From positions 1 to 63,212 of the forward strand of contig DASVQA010000107.1 of the NCBI GenBank assembly GCA_036389375.1: 63,212 nucleotides of DNA, written 5' to 3'. Within the stretch, counting starts at the first letter, position 1. Each line of letters begins with the position of its first letter. The DNA is from QHXQ01 sp036389375 (GTDB taxonomy: Bacteria; Acidobacteriota; Blastocatellia; Pyrinomonadales; Pyrinomonadaceae). A model generated the notes under the pieces. The model saw only the letters and a program-made list of their open reading frames with translations. It did not search any database and was not told where the DNA came from. Both the position numbers and the translations under genes were made by a program. This document shows, piece by piece, positions 17,225 through 25,480 of the stretch.

Positions 17225-20200
17225 ATGCGTTCATTCCGTCTGCGTTTGAGCGCCGGCCTCGCCCGGCCTGCGCTCGTTCTCTTGTTCGCGTTCATGTGCG
17301 CCCTTAGTGCCCGCCCGCAAGCGCAATCAAATGCCTCCGACCTGCAAGGCTACGTGCGCGATCCGCAGGGCGCGGTCGTGCAGAATGCGACCGTGACGGC
17401 GCGCAACAAAGCGACCGCCGCCGAGCGCAGCGCCATGACCAACGACGAAGGCTACTACCGCATCACGAATCTGCCGCCCGGCGATTACGAAGTCACGGTC
17501 GAGGCGACCAACTTCAAAAAGGCCAGCGTGCCAGCCGTCACGCTCACCGTCGGGCAGACGGCCGATCTGGACGTGCCGCTCGAAATCGGGCAGATCAACG
17601 ACGTGGTGACCATCTCGGACGCGACCACGCAGATCGTCGAGACGGCGCGCACGCAGGTCTCAACCACTATTGACCAGCAGCGCATCGAGAACCTGCCGAT
17701 CAACGAGCGCAACTACATCAACTTCGCGCTCACCACTTCGACCGTCACGCGCGACAACGGCCGCCCCATCGGGCCAGCGCCCACGTCCGGCCTCAACTTC
17801 GGCGGGCAGCGCGGGCGCTCGAACCTCGTGCAGGTTGACGGCGCGGACAACACGGACAACTCCGTGAACGCCGCGCGCTCCACCGTGTCGCAGGAAGCGG
17901 TGCAGGAGTTTCAGGTTGTGACCAACTCTTACGCGGCGGAGTTCGGGCGCACTTCGGGCGGCGTCGTCAACGTCGTTACCAAGCAGGGCACAAACGAAGT
18001 GCGCGGCAACCTCTTCGGCTTCATCCGGCATAAGTCCATCCAGTCGCGCAACGCCTTCGCGCCGATCATTGACAACGACCCGAACAAAAAGCCGCCCTTC
18101 ACGCGCGCGCAGTACGGCGCGACCTTCGGCGGGCCGTTCGATAAAGATCGCACCTTCTACTTCTTCGCCTTCGAGCAGCGCCGCCGACAGGAATCCGGCT
18201 TCTTCACGAGCAACGTGGCCGCCGGACTCAACAACAGCATCACGATCCCGGTCATTCCCGGTCTCAATCCGAGCGCCCGCACCTTTAATAATCTGACCGC
18301 GCAGCAGGTTGCCTACATCGGCGGCTTGCTTGCGAGCGGCACGCCGGCCGGCGTGTGCAACGCGCGCGCCTACGCGTTCTTTGCTTCCAGCGGCGGCTCG
18401 ACCGGGCTGACGGGCACGAACCCGCTCGTGACGCCGAACGACGGCAGCCTGTGTCCCGCGATCAGTCCGATTCTGCCCGCGCCGTCGCCGGTCATCGGCT
18501 CGCGCTTCCTGCTCTCCGGCGCACCCGTGCCCGTGAGCGACATCGCCTTCCGGCCGCTCCTGCAACTCGCGCGCGTCTTCCCGATCAAAGAAGCCACCAC
18601 CTTCTCTTCGGCCCGGCTCGACCATAAGATCACCGATCGCCACTTGATGACCATGCGCTTCGGCTACAACCCGTCGGACATCACGGGCATACAGGTCGAG
18701 TCGCAGAATCAGTCGCTCGGCCAAAACGACTTTTCGCGCACGGGCATCCAGACCCTGCGCGACTCCACGTTTGTCACCTCGCTCAACTCGACGCTCTCGA
18801 CGAGCATCGTCAACGAAGGCCGTTTCAACTTCGGGCAGCGCCGCGCCACCTTCCGCTCGCAAAACGGGCAAGCGGTCGCCTCCAACATTTCGGGCGTCGC
18901 CTTTACGGGCCGCGAACTGTTCTCGCCCGTGATCCGCACGGAGAATCGTTATCAGTTCACCGATAACGTCAACCTCGTGCATGGCAACCACACCTTCAAG
19001 TTCGGCGGCGACGCCAATTTCATCAGCATCAACGCCGTCTTCGAGTTGAACTTCGCCGGTCTCTTCAACTTCGGCGGGCTGGGCGCGCAGACCCTTAACG
19101 CGGCCTTCCCGAATCCGTCAAACACGGCCGTGCCCGGCACGCCCTGTCAGAACACTTCGCAGACCAACTGCGTGCCCGACTTCACGCCCGTGCAGCAGTA
19201 CGGCTTGGGCTTCCCCTCGATCTACGTGCAGGGCTTCGGCAACCCGGTCAGCCAACTGAAGAATCGCCCGTTCGCCTGGTTCGCGCAGGACTCTTGGAAG
19301 CTGCGCCGCAACTTCACTTTGAACTACGGCGTGCGCTACGACTACGAACAGACCGACCAGATCGCGCCCGTCGCCTTCCGCGACCCGCTCTCCGGCATCA
19401 CGCTCGCCGCCTCGGACATACAGGCGGCGCAGGACGCGCTCAACGTGCAGCAGGGCTTCCCGCGCGACAAGAACAACTTCGCCCCGCGCATCGGCTTCGC
19501 GTGGGACTTGCACAATAACGGGCAGACCGTGCTGCGCGCCGCCTACGGTCTCTTCTACGACCACCCGCTCCTGGCCATCGCCTTCAACTCCGACATCGCC
19601 GACGCCGCGCAGCAGCAACAGTTCGTCGCCGCGCCCGGCAGCCCCAGCCCAACTGCGACCCTGAACGCGACGCAAATCTTTCAGGGCACGGTCATCCCCG
19701 GCGTCACGCCGGGCGTCGCCGCCAGCGCGCAGTATCAAACGGGCCGCCAGCGTTTCAACGATCAAACTTTCCCTGGCTTCGGCCCCATCCTGCCTTTCAC
19801 CTTGCCGGTCAGCAAAGACTTCGAGTACGCCTACGCGAATCAGGCGAACCTCACGGTCGAGCATCAACTGACGAAGGACATGTCGATCACGGCGAGCTAC
19901 CTGTTCGTCGGCGCGCACCATCTACCGCACCCGACCGACCGCAACGCCCGGCGCAACGATCTGATCGCCGCCAACTTCACGCGCTTCTCCGGCCGCGCGC
20001 CCTTGAGCACCACTGAAGCGACCTTCACCGGCATCACGATCCCGACCGCTGGCACGCCCTGTCCCGGTGCGCCGAGCCTACAGTGCTTCACCGTCACCAC
20101 GCCGGTCGGCGCAACGCCCTATCCGAACGCGGGGCAGCCGTTCGTCATCGTCATTCCCGGCATGATCGCCGCGCCCTTGACGAACCCGACGAGCCGCGTC

Positions 20201-21064
20201 ATCGTCCCGGCGATTGCCAACTTCTTCCGGCCGAGCGGGCCGAACTACTTCCTCGCCGCCGCTTCTTCCGGCGGTCTGGTCTCAAAGGCCCTGCTCGATT
20301 CGCAACTAGGCGGCACGCTCCGCACGCCCGGCCTCATCGCGCCCTTCGGCTCGGTCAACGCGCAGGTCTCCGACGGCAACTCAAACTACAACGCGCTGAA
20401 TCTGGAACTGAAGCGCCGCTTCGCAAACAACTTCCAGTTCCTCGCCTCTTACACGTGGTCGCACGCGATCGACGACTCGTCCGACTTGCAGACTTTGCTG
20501 CTCCCGCAGAACGTCTTCAACCTGCGCGCCGAACGCGCCAACTCGCTCTTTGATCAACGCCACCGCTTCGTCTTCAGCGGTGTGCTGACCGCGCCCGACG
20601 CATGGCGCAGCGGCGACACGCTCCACCGCTTCATGTCCGGCTTTGTCGTTGCGCCGATCTTCGAGATCAGTTCCGGCCGGCCCTTCAACATCATCACCAA
20701 CACCGACACCAACAACGACGAATCGACGCAGACCGACCGGCCGAGCGTCGGCGCCGACGGCTCGCTCGTGCTGCCCGCCGCCTTCCAGAACGGCACACTT
20801 GGGCGCAACACCGGCATCACGCACAGCTACGCCTCGCTCGACATGCGCGTGACCCGCAAGGTGCGGCTCGGCGAGCGCCTCAGCCTCGACGTGATCGCCG
20901 AAGGCTTCAACCTCTTCAACCGCTTCAATCAGGCCGCCGCATCGCCCTTCTTCCAGGACGTGAACGCCTTCAACCAGCGCGACAGCAACGGGCGCTACTT
21001 CGGCCGCCCGACCGCCGCCTTCGACCCGCGCCAGTTCCAGTTCGGCCTGAAACTAAACTTTTAG
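17225..21064 (+). CDS. Oar-like TonB-dependent receptor with carboxypeptidase-regulatory N-terminal domain
   Basis: A 1279-residue outer-membrane protein. Order of parts: signal peptide (ending SARPQAQS), carboxypeptidase D regulatory-like domain (DLQGYVRDPQGAVVQNATV ... GYYRITNLPPGDYEVTVE), plug domain (NLPINERNY ... VQVDGADNTDNSV ... GGVVNVVTKQGTNEVRGNLF), then a long beta-barrel rich in aromatic/Asn/Arg strands. It ends FQFGLKLNF with a C-terminal Phe as needed for BAM recognition. Such receptors, very numerous in acidobacteria, import oligosaccharides, peptides or siderophores; the substrate is unknown. The ATG at 17225 is preceded by GAGGAGAAG. The frame extends 13 codons upstream but without a good start. 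Two long perfect hairpins follow the stop. The 299-base region upstream holds no gene. Confidence 0.93.
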   Translation: MRSFRLRLSAGLARPALVLLFAFMCALSARPQAQSNASDLQGYVRDPQGAVVQNATVTARNKATAAERSAMTNDEGYYRITNLPPGDYEVTVEATNFKKASVPAVTLTVGQTADLDVPLEIGQINDVVTISDATTQIVETARTQVSTTIDQQRIENLPINERNYINFALTTSTVTRDNGRPIGPAPTSGLNFGGQRGRSNLVQVDGADNTDNSVNAARSTVSQEAVQEFQVVTNSYAAEFGRTSGGVVNVVTKQGTNEVRGNLFGFIRHKSIQSRNAFAPIIDNDPNKKPPFTRAQYGATFGGPFDKDRTFYFFAFEQRRRQESGFFTSNVAAGLNNSITIPVIPGLNPSARTFNNLTAQQVAYIGGLLASGTPAGVCNARAYAFFASSGGSTGLTGTNPLVTPNDGSLCPAISPILPAPSPVIGSRFLLSGAPVPVSDIAFRPLLQLARVFPIKEATTFSSARLDHKITDRHLMTMRFGYNPSDITGIQVESQNQSLGQNDFSRTGIQTLRDSTFVTSLNSTLSTSIVNEGRFNFGQRRATFRSQNGQAVASNISGVAFTGRELFSPVIRTENRYQFTDNVNLVHGNHTFKFGGDANFISINAVFELNFAGLFNFGGLGAQTLNAAFPNPSNTAVPGTPCQNTSQTNCVPDFTPVQQYGLGFPSIYVQGFGNPVSQLKNRPFAWFAQDSWKLRRNFTLNYGVRYDYEQTDQIAPVAFRDPLSGITLAASDIQAAQDALNVQQGFPRDKNNFAPRIGFAWDLHNNGQTVLRAAYGLFYDHPLLAIAFNSDIADAAQQQQFVAAPGSPSPTATLNATQIFQGTVIPGVTPGVAASAQYQTGRQRFNDQTFPGFGPILPFTLPVSKDFEYAYANQANLTVEHQLTKDMSITASYLFVGAHHLPHPTDRNARRNDLIAANFTRFSGRAPLSTTEATFTGITIPTAGTPCPGAPSLQCFTVTTPVGATPYPNAGQPFVIVIPGMIAAPLTNPTSRVIVPAIANFFRPSGPNYFLAAASSGGLVSKALLDSQLGGTLRTPGLIAPFGSVNAQVSDGNSNYNALNLELKRRFANNFQFLASYTWSHAIDDSSDLQTLLLPQNVFNLRAERANSLFDQRHRFVFSGVLTAPDAWRSGDTLHRFMSGFVVAPIFEISSGRPFNIITNTDTNNDESTQTDRPSVGADGSLVLPAAFQNGTLGRNTGITHSYASLDMRVTRKVRLGERLSLDVIAEGFNLFNRFNQAAASPFFQDVNAFNQRDSNGRYFGRPTAAFDPRQFQFGLKLNF

Positions 21065-21069
21065 TGGGA

Positions 21070-21112
21070 TTTAGCGCAATAAGTTGCCGAAGCGGCAACT
21101 TATTGCGCTAAA
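21070..21112 (+). terminator. Perfect 20-bp-stem hairpin after the TonB receptor
   Basis: Positions 21070-21089 are exactly complementary to 21093-21112 with a 3-base loop (AAG). It begins 6 bases after the receptor stop. There is no strong T-tract, so it may stabilise the mRNA 3' end or be a palindromic repeat rather than a standard terminator. Confidence 0.75.
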
Positions 21113-21140
21113 CGCCCATAAAATCAACTCTCTTTAGCCA

Positions 21141-21187
21141 AGAACCGGGTCGGTAATTGCTCCTTGAGCAATTACCGACCCGGTTCT
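21141..21187 (+). terminator. Second perfect hairpin, 22-bp stem
   Basis: Positions 21141-21162 pair perfectly with 21166-21187 around a CTT loop, 28 bases after the first hairpin. It is followed by TCTGTTTAACG. The sequence is unrelated to the first hairpin but has the same design (long perfect stem, three-base loop). It marks the left border of the AT-rich island. Confidence 0.75.
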
Positions 21188-21217
21188 CTGTTTAACGCTT
21201 TGTAGCCTTCTATTCGT

Positions 21218-21480
21218 CTATAAAGGGTGGCCGAATTCTTCCCTAGCTTGTAGGATAGTAGCCCACAACTCCGGCCGCTTCAGATAAGTTGAATGGAACA
21301 ACTCCAAAACCAGATTCATTGAAGGAAAGGCTCCATGCTGAGAGTTAACGATGTGTCCGTCTGGCTAAAAACACGATAACCTGAGACGAGATACGGTTCA
21401 GCTATATGCTCAAGTGCGGCGAGTTCCTTTTGTGCCATAACTAGTTCTCTGGTGTGATGAATACAGTTGAGCGACGACAT
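21218..21480 (-). pseudogene. Two tiny overlapping reading frames, probably a decayed small gene
   Basis: On the minus strand an open frame runs from ATG at 21480 for 54 codons (ending SLTLSMEPFLQ) and stops at 21316. A second frame starts in an ATGA overlap at 21319 and runs 33 codons (contains LELFHSTYLKRPELW and ends EEFGHPL). The overlap could mean two tiny coupled genes or one gene broken by a frameshift. No Shine-Dalgarno is evident and neither product is recognised. The remainder of 21188-21616 shows no other feature. Confidence 0.25.
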
Positions 21481-21616
21481 GGATGATGGGCGTCGCTAGG
21501 GGAGCATCATGGCTCTGGTCCCTAGCGAAGTCTATACTTGAATGCCTCATAGGGGCAAGTTGCCCCGATAGTGGTCACCATACGTTTAAGTACGTCTCAT
21601 CGGGAGGACATTCCTG

Positions 21617-21890
21617 ATGGGACGCAGCCCAAGAGAGAAACCTTTGCGCCTAGCAGAAAAGCTGATTCACCTCCGTAAGGCGCTTAACCTTTCGCAAGAT
21701 AATTTGATAGAGGTGTTAGCTCTTAAGTCGCACCTCAGTCGTGAGGAGGTATCTAAATACGAGCGTGGTCTGCGTGTTCCATCGCTGCTCACATTACTGA
21801 AGTACGCACGTAGCAGGTTTAAGTATAGATGACTTGGTTGACGACAAAATCGAGTTGCCAGAGAAGCTACCCCGTAAAACAAAATCGTAG
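21617..21890 (+). pseudogene. XRE-family HTH regulator, frameshifted near the 3' end
   Basis: The first frame encodes 71 residues with a helix-turn-helix of the XRE/Cro type (LRKALNLSQDNLIEVLAL ... SREEVSKYERGLRVPSLLTLLKYAR) and then ends abruptly in SRFKYR. Reading on in a shifted frame from about 21810 gives AGLSIDDLVDDKIELPEKLP and a stop at 21888-21890. LIDDE/VDDKIELP-type endings are standard for short XRE regulators, so the original protein was probably ~90 residues and lost reading frame by a small indel at about 21808-21812. A good Shine-Dalgarno (GGGAGGACA) precedes the ATG. It may regulate the island or be a remnant; a sequencing error is possible. Confidence 0.7.
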
Positions 21891-22042
21891 CAGATTATTT
21901 TCAAGCAACCTCACGCCCTCTCATTATCTACTCATTTCAAAAACCGGGCAGAAATAGTCTCCAACGGGCGGCAATTCGAAAGACGATGTATGAGTCGCGG
22001 GAGCATAGGAACGCCGCCGAGTGCCGCCGTGTGTGCTGGAAA

Positions 22043-22264
22043 TCAAGCATGGGCATTCCCTTTAATGTTAAAAACATAGGCAATCGAATCCCCCTGAATA
22101 TCAGCCGATGTTTCCTCGGACTTAAGAAAATACGCAGCTTCAGGTCCGGCGTCCGAGCGCCATAGCGCAGGCAAAGGCGGCTGAGGAATCTCGAAGAGCC
22201 ATCCGCCGTCCTGGGGAAACGCCGCCCCCATCGGAGCTTGAGAAATTAAACCACTATAGAACAT
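22043..22264 (-). CDS. Hypothetical small protein, uncertain
   Basis: An open frame of 73 codons starting at ATG 22264, containing DGGWLFEIPQPPLPALW and SEETSADIQGDSIAYVFN. Composition is protein-like rather than random, but no family is recognised, the Shine-Dalgarno is weak and a second short frame (21937-22056, 39 codons) overlaps its end. It may be a fragment. Otherwise 21891-22424 shows nothing further. Confidence 0.3.
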   Translation of the reverse strand: MFYSGLISQAPMGAAFPQDGGWLFEIPQPPLPALWRSDAGPEAAYFLKSEETSADIQGDSIAYVFNIKGNAHA

Positions 22265-22424
22265 CAGCCCAAAGTTAAATATTCTTGACGCTCCCCGTTA
22301 TTTTCGGCTAAAAAGGTAGAAGATGTGCAATCCAGCGCTCTACGCTAGCCTCTCGGTAGCGTAAGCTTAACTTCATCAGTCTTCGACCTTCTAAGTTGGA
22401 GATAATTGAATCAGGTCGTGACCC

Positions 22425-23015
22425 ATGGACGATGAACAAATTAAAGAAGTTCTTCGTAGAGCAGCGGAACTTTCTACATCCGTTCCAGATACTTTACGTG
22501 AAGTAGCGTTCAGTCATCTTTTAGATGTTTTTCTGAATACTTCAGCCATTCCCGATAAGGATGGGGGTAAATCAACGGCTAAAGAAAGTAAGTCGGAAAC
22601 AGATCAGCATTCAACAGCTAGGCAGGCTAGAAGAGGTAAGGCAGGAAGTAAATCTAAAGAATCTTATTCAATAGATCGCAATCTTAATCTTAGGGGAGGC
22701 GATACTGTCCCCTCGTTCACAGCTTTCGTTGAAGAGAAGAAGCCCAAATCGCATCAGCACTTCAATACTGTTGCCGTATATTACCTTCAAGAATTACTTG
22801 GCCTTGACAAGGTTAATTTGAATCAGGTGTATACCTGTTACCGAGAGGCTGGGAGGCGTCCACCTGAGCATTTTAGACAGAGCTTCATAGATACAAAAAA
22901 TAAACTTGGCTATTTAGATATAAATGAAGAATCAGAGTTATCTATACCTCACCGAGGACGAATGTTTGTAGAACATGATTTGCCGGGGGCTGAGGGGACA
23001 AAGAAAGGAAGTTAA
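22425..23015 (+). CDS. Island protein A: shared N-terminal module plus C-terminal winged-helix-like domain
   Basis: A 196-residue protein. Residues 1-35 (MDDEQIKEVLRRAAELSTSV... LREVAF) match the start of the next gene's product closely, defining a shared helical module. A Lys/Ser-rich linker (about 45-90) follows. The C-terminal domain (SFTAFVEEKKPKSHQHFNTV, VYYLQELLGLDKVNLNQVY, RRPPEHFRQSFIDTKNKLGY) reads like a winged-helix domain seen in small proteins of mobile or defence regions. Function not established. The downstream paralogue begins 53 bases after the stop in the same direction, separated by a perfect palindrome. Codon use is AT-rich, unlike the chromosome around the island. Confidence 0.75.
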   Translation: MDDEQIKEVLRRAAELSTSVPDTLREVAFSHLLDVFLNTSAIPDKDGGKSTAKESKSETDQHSTARQARRGKAGSKSKESYSIDRNLNLRGGDTVPSFTAFVEEKKPKSHQHFNTVAVYYLQELLGLDKVNLNQVYTCYREAGRRPPEHFRQSFIDTKNKLGYLDINEESELSIPHRGRMFVEHDLPGAEGTKKGS

Positions 23016-23023
23016 CTTCCTTT
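23004..23023 (+). terminator. Perfect 20-base palindrome over the stop codon of island protein A
   Basis: AAAGGAAGTT is followed directly by its complement AACTTCCTTT, including the TAA stop at 23013-23015, and then TTCATAAC. It may terminate or attenuate transcription between the two paralogous genes. Confidence 0.45.
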
Positions 23024-23068
23024 TCATAACAGTTCACTGTAGGAGATGAGCACAAGGGAGTTCAGCAC

Positions 23069-23620
23069 ATGGATGATGTTCAACTTAGAGAAATATTTCG
23101 CCGAGCCGCTGAATTATCTGAGTCTGTTCCAGAGCCGTTACGTGAAGCTGCATTCAATCGTGCTGTAGATGCTCTTCTAAATATTTCAGGGAATCGGGAT
23201 AGAGGTGCAAGTAAATCCAGCGTGCGGGTATCTTCTACTAGCCCACGGAAAGACAAGGAAACTTCGGAAAGTTCTGACGAACAACTAAAGCAACAGCTGC
23301 ATAAGATTGATCGAACGGCCTATCCTGAAATTCAGAAGACAAAACGAGTGTTTGATCGCGCTCTCATAGCTCTTCATGCTGCTAAACAAGACCTTGGTAT
23401 TGATGGACTTACTTCGAAAGATGTTGCGCTTATTCTTAAAGAGAAATTTCGTATTCCAACGAAGGATAATGCTGTGCGTATGGCATTAGACAGGGCAGGG
23501 GATAAAGTTGATAGAGTGACCCTTGGCGGTAAGCTCTACTTCCGAATTATGAGTAAAGGTGAGGAGCATCTTGCAACTTTAGGTAAATCTGATGCTGCAA
23601 GTAAAAAGAGCAATTCATAG
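23069..23620 (+). CDS. Island protein B: shared N-terminal module plus C-terminal winged-helix-like domain
   Basis: A 183-residue protein whose first ~38 residues (MDDVQLREIFRRAAELSESV... LREAAFNRAVDALLN) are paralogous to the preceding gene's product, while the rest differs. A Ser/Lys-rich linker (about 45-85) leads to a C-terminal domain (DRALIALHAAKQDLGIDGLT, DVALILKEKFRIPTKDNAV, VDRVTLGGKLYFRIMSKGEE) that fits a winged-helix fold: helices followed by a wing and a final strand. GGGAG lies 8 bases before the ATG. The shared head with different tails suggests two DNA-binding partners docking on one common component. It converges with the TIR-like gene (45-base gap containing a weak GAAAAGG/CCTTTC hairpin). 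Confidence 0.75.
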   Translation: MDDVQLREIFRRAAELSESVPEPLREAAFNRAVDALLNISGNRDRGASKSSVRVSSTSPRKDKETSESSDEQLKQQLHKIDRTAYPEIQKTKRVFDRALIALHAAKQDLGIDGLTSKDVALILKEKFRIPTKDNAVRMALDRAGDKVDRVTLGGKLYFRIMSKGEEHLATLGKSDAASKKSNS

Positions 23621-23665
23621 GAAAAGGCACAAATCCTTTCAAGGCGTCGAGTTCAACTGGTTGTA

Positions 23666-24541
23666 CTAAGAGCATCGAGAGCATGGACCCAGAGCAATAT
23701 CCTCTCGTATCCAAGCATGTAACGCAGACCTAATGGAATCCTCATCGTCCAGATCAACTGACTTATATATGCGGCCAACAAGGTCAGTAGGCATTCGGTC
23801 AATTGACTTGTCTTTAAGAAGTGCACATCGCCGCCCGCTAGTTAGCATGCCCCCTACTTCAATTGCGAGATTATAGTTCATTCCCCGCTTGCGGCGGTCT
23901 TCGAAGAAGGCAATTCCGTAATGACTTGCCCACATATGCGCAGCAACATTCGTCCATAGGTCGTCATCAATAGCTCTGTCAGAAGCAAGATGAAACTCTA
24001 GACCGTGCAGCTGGCAGACCTCACGTGCAATCTCCAGAGCAGGTCCAACGGGATCAGGCCCACGAACTTCATCACCCTCATCAGGAAAGCGTGTCATTCC
24101 GAATACGTTAGTCTCGAAGGGATGTAAGTCCAAGAAGCGACGTAAACCTGAGAGCAAAGATGGAGGTGCCAGCGTAGGGGGAATGACAGAGTGAATGGCG
24201 CTACCCAATACAGGCCCGGGGCTAGACGCTGCTTCAGCAGCAAGTGCAACCAAGTCCATTTCTGAAAGAAGCGATCTACATCGCTGCCGACCTAAAGGGG
24301 TCAGCTTCCAGTTACCCTTTGAATTGCCAGTGGTTATATATTCTTTGCGCTTCAATATCTTTAAAACATCGTAGAGATTCCCTGGTGCTGGAAGCGAGAG
24401 GTCTACGAATAAATTTGTAATATCACGAGCAGCGAAGTTACCAGGCTTGTTAGACCTGGCTACCGCAAGTTGAGAGAGAATAAGCACTTTGTCCTGTGCA
24501 GTCATTCGCTGTACGCGAACACCGACCGTATTTTCACTCAT
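23666..24541 (-). CDS. Winged-helix + TIR-like/deoxyribosyltransferase-like protein, candidate effector
   Basis: A 291-residue protein. Residues ~10-100 look like a winged helix (DKVLILSQLAVARSNKPG, DVLKILKRKEYITTG, GNWKLTPLGRQRCRSLL). The C-terminal domain from ~135 is a Rossmann-like alpha/beta unit: NVFGMTRFPDE, EIAREVCQLHGLEFHLASD, LWTNVAAHMWASHYGIAFFE, GMNYNLAIEVGGMLTSGRR, CALLKD and MPTDLVGRIYKSVDLDD. This resembles TIR-like/nucleoside 2-deoxyribosyltransferase-like folds, and the Glu in NLAIEVGG sits where such enzymes place a catalytic Glu. Such domains act in bacterial defence by cleaving NAD or nucleotides. Enzyme activity here is inference. It is AT-rich and divergent from the upstream minus-strand gene only by intergenic hairpins. 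A near-perfect inverted repeat lies 50 bases upstream. Confidence 0.72.
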   Translation of the reverse strand: MSENTVGVRVQRMTAQDKVLILSQLAVARSNKPGNFAARDITNLFVDLSLPAPGNLYDVLKILKRKEYITTGNSKGNWKLTPLGRQRCRSLLSEMDLVALAAEAASSPGPVLGSAIHSVIPPTLAPPSLLSGLRRFLDLHPFETNVFGMTRFPDEGDEVRGPDPVGPALEIAREVCQLHGLEFHLASDRAIDDDLWTNVAAHMWASHYGIAFFEDRRKRGMNYNLAIEVGGMLTSGRRCALLKDKSIDRMPTDLVGRIYKSVDLDDEDSIRSALHAWIREDIALGPCSRCS

Positions 24542-24590
24542 ATATTTACAATCCCATTAACAGACTTATTGATCGTAGAAAGGCAGAGCT

Positions 24591-24612
24591 GGTATACCTA
24601 TGAGGTAATACC
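24591..24612. promoter_or_regulatory. Inverted repeat, possible operator of the TIR-like gene
   Basis: GGTATACC and GGTAATACC form a near-perfect inverted repeat around TATGA, ending 50 bases upstream of the TIR-like start codon. Size and position fit an operator for a small HTH regulator such as the XRE protein of this island. This is inference from symmetry only. Confidence 0.35.
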
Positions 24613-24642
24613 GTTCCTTTAGCCAAAGACAAGCTGATAAAT

Positions 24643-24681
24643 ATTGCTGAGGAGTGCACCAAACACTCAACCCTCAGCAAT
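24643..24681. other. Intergenic hairpin upstream of the TIR-like gene
   Basis: ATTGCTGAGG pairs with CCTCAGCAAT, and an inner AGTG pairs with CACT around a short loop. A second structured stretch (ATGTAC...GTACAT with GCCGC/GCGGC inside) follows at about 24716-24756. The 283-base gap between the two minus-strand island genes is thus strongly structured; a terminator, leader or small RNA is possible. Confidence 0.4.
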
Positions 24682-24788
24682 TTAGCTGTTGAAATATGGT
24701 GGCGGCCTTTGTAAAATGTACACGAAGCCGCGCACCGCGAAAGCGGCGTACATCTCTATCACCTTCAAGAAGAGTTGTTGGTTTCACT

Positions 24789-24820
24789 GGGCTAGAATGG
24801 GATGCGACCCCAACTAGCCC
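24789..24820. terminator. Hairpin directly after the stop of the small winged-helix gene
   Basis: GGGCTAG pairs with CTAGCCC, with TGGG/CCCA stacked inside, four bases past the minus-strand stop at 24825. A T-run follows on the plus strand but not on the minus strand, so its orientation as a terminator is uncertain. Confidence 0.45.
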
Positions 24821-24824
24821 TTTT

Positions 24825-25346
24825 CTACTTCATAAGTGTATTTAGCACTTCGTTACCCTTCATAACCCCTGCGTTAGTTAAGCTGTAGCGCCCACCTCTG
24901 CCCGTGCCACCTTTATTTAGATAGCCCTCTCGGACATACTTAGCCACTGTTTTATCTACGCGGTCTACTTTAATCCCCGTTTGCTTCAACGCCGACTTGA
25001 TTTGACCAACTGAAACATCATGTTGGTTAAACTTCATCCTATATCCAAGTACGATTAGAAGAATCGCATCAGCGTCGCGGCTCTCAGTACGGGGAAAGAC
25101 TCTCAGGCTAGCTTCTTTTTTCTTCTCATCGAAGAGGAAGATCCGTTCTAGGCCAGCAACGGATGCTTCATTACCATCTACTCCACCATTTGACTGAAAG
25201 TTAGATGAAGTATTCTGGGAAGGGACAACGGGAAGAGAGGATATTAGAGCTTTCCATTCCTCGAAGTCACGCCTTACCGACTCTTCAGCACCTTCACCGT
25301 TAAATTCGTGCGGGCCAATTTTTATGTTGAGCTTGTAAGTCTCCAT
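24825..25346 (-). CDS. Small island protein with C-terminal winged-helix-like domain
   Basis: A 173-residue protein. The N-terminal part (METYKLNIKIGPHEFNGEG, VRRDFEEWKALISSL) is a beta-hairpin plus helix seen at the start of some mobile-element proteins. A linker (50-85) leads to a C-terminal domain (ADAILLIVLGYRMKFNQHDV, GQIKSALKQTGIKVDRVDK, TVAKYVREGYLNKGG, RYSLTNAGVMKGNEVL) typical of a winged helix. The ATG at 25346 is preferred because GAGG lies 8 bases upstream; two earlier start codons (25352, 25355) are too close to it. The gene lies between the TIR-like gene and the palindromic repeats, on the same strand as the ATPase. Function not recognised. Confidence 0.75.
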   Translation of the reverse strand: METYKLNIKIGPHEFNGEGAEESVRRDFEEWKALISSLPVVPSQNTSSNFQSNGGVDGNEASVAGLERIFLFDEKKKEASLRVFPRTESRDADAILLIVLGYRMKFNQHDVSVGQIKSALKQTGIKVDRVDKTVAKYVREGYLNKGGTGRGGRYSLTNAGVMKGNEVLNTLMK

Positions 25347-25480
25347 CTTCATCACCTCGCCGCAAGTCTAGCATAAAAATAAGTTCTGGCAATACAAATT
25401 TTTGATGCTTAAACTTAAAATAACAGGGCTCCTGTTGCCATATGTTGAGTTAGTGGAGATGCAATATTTTTTCCGCCCTG

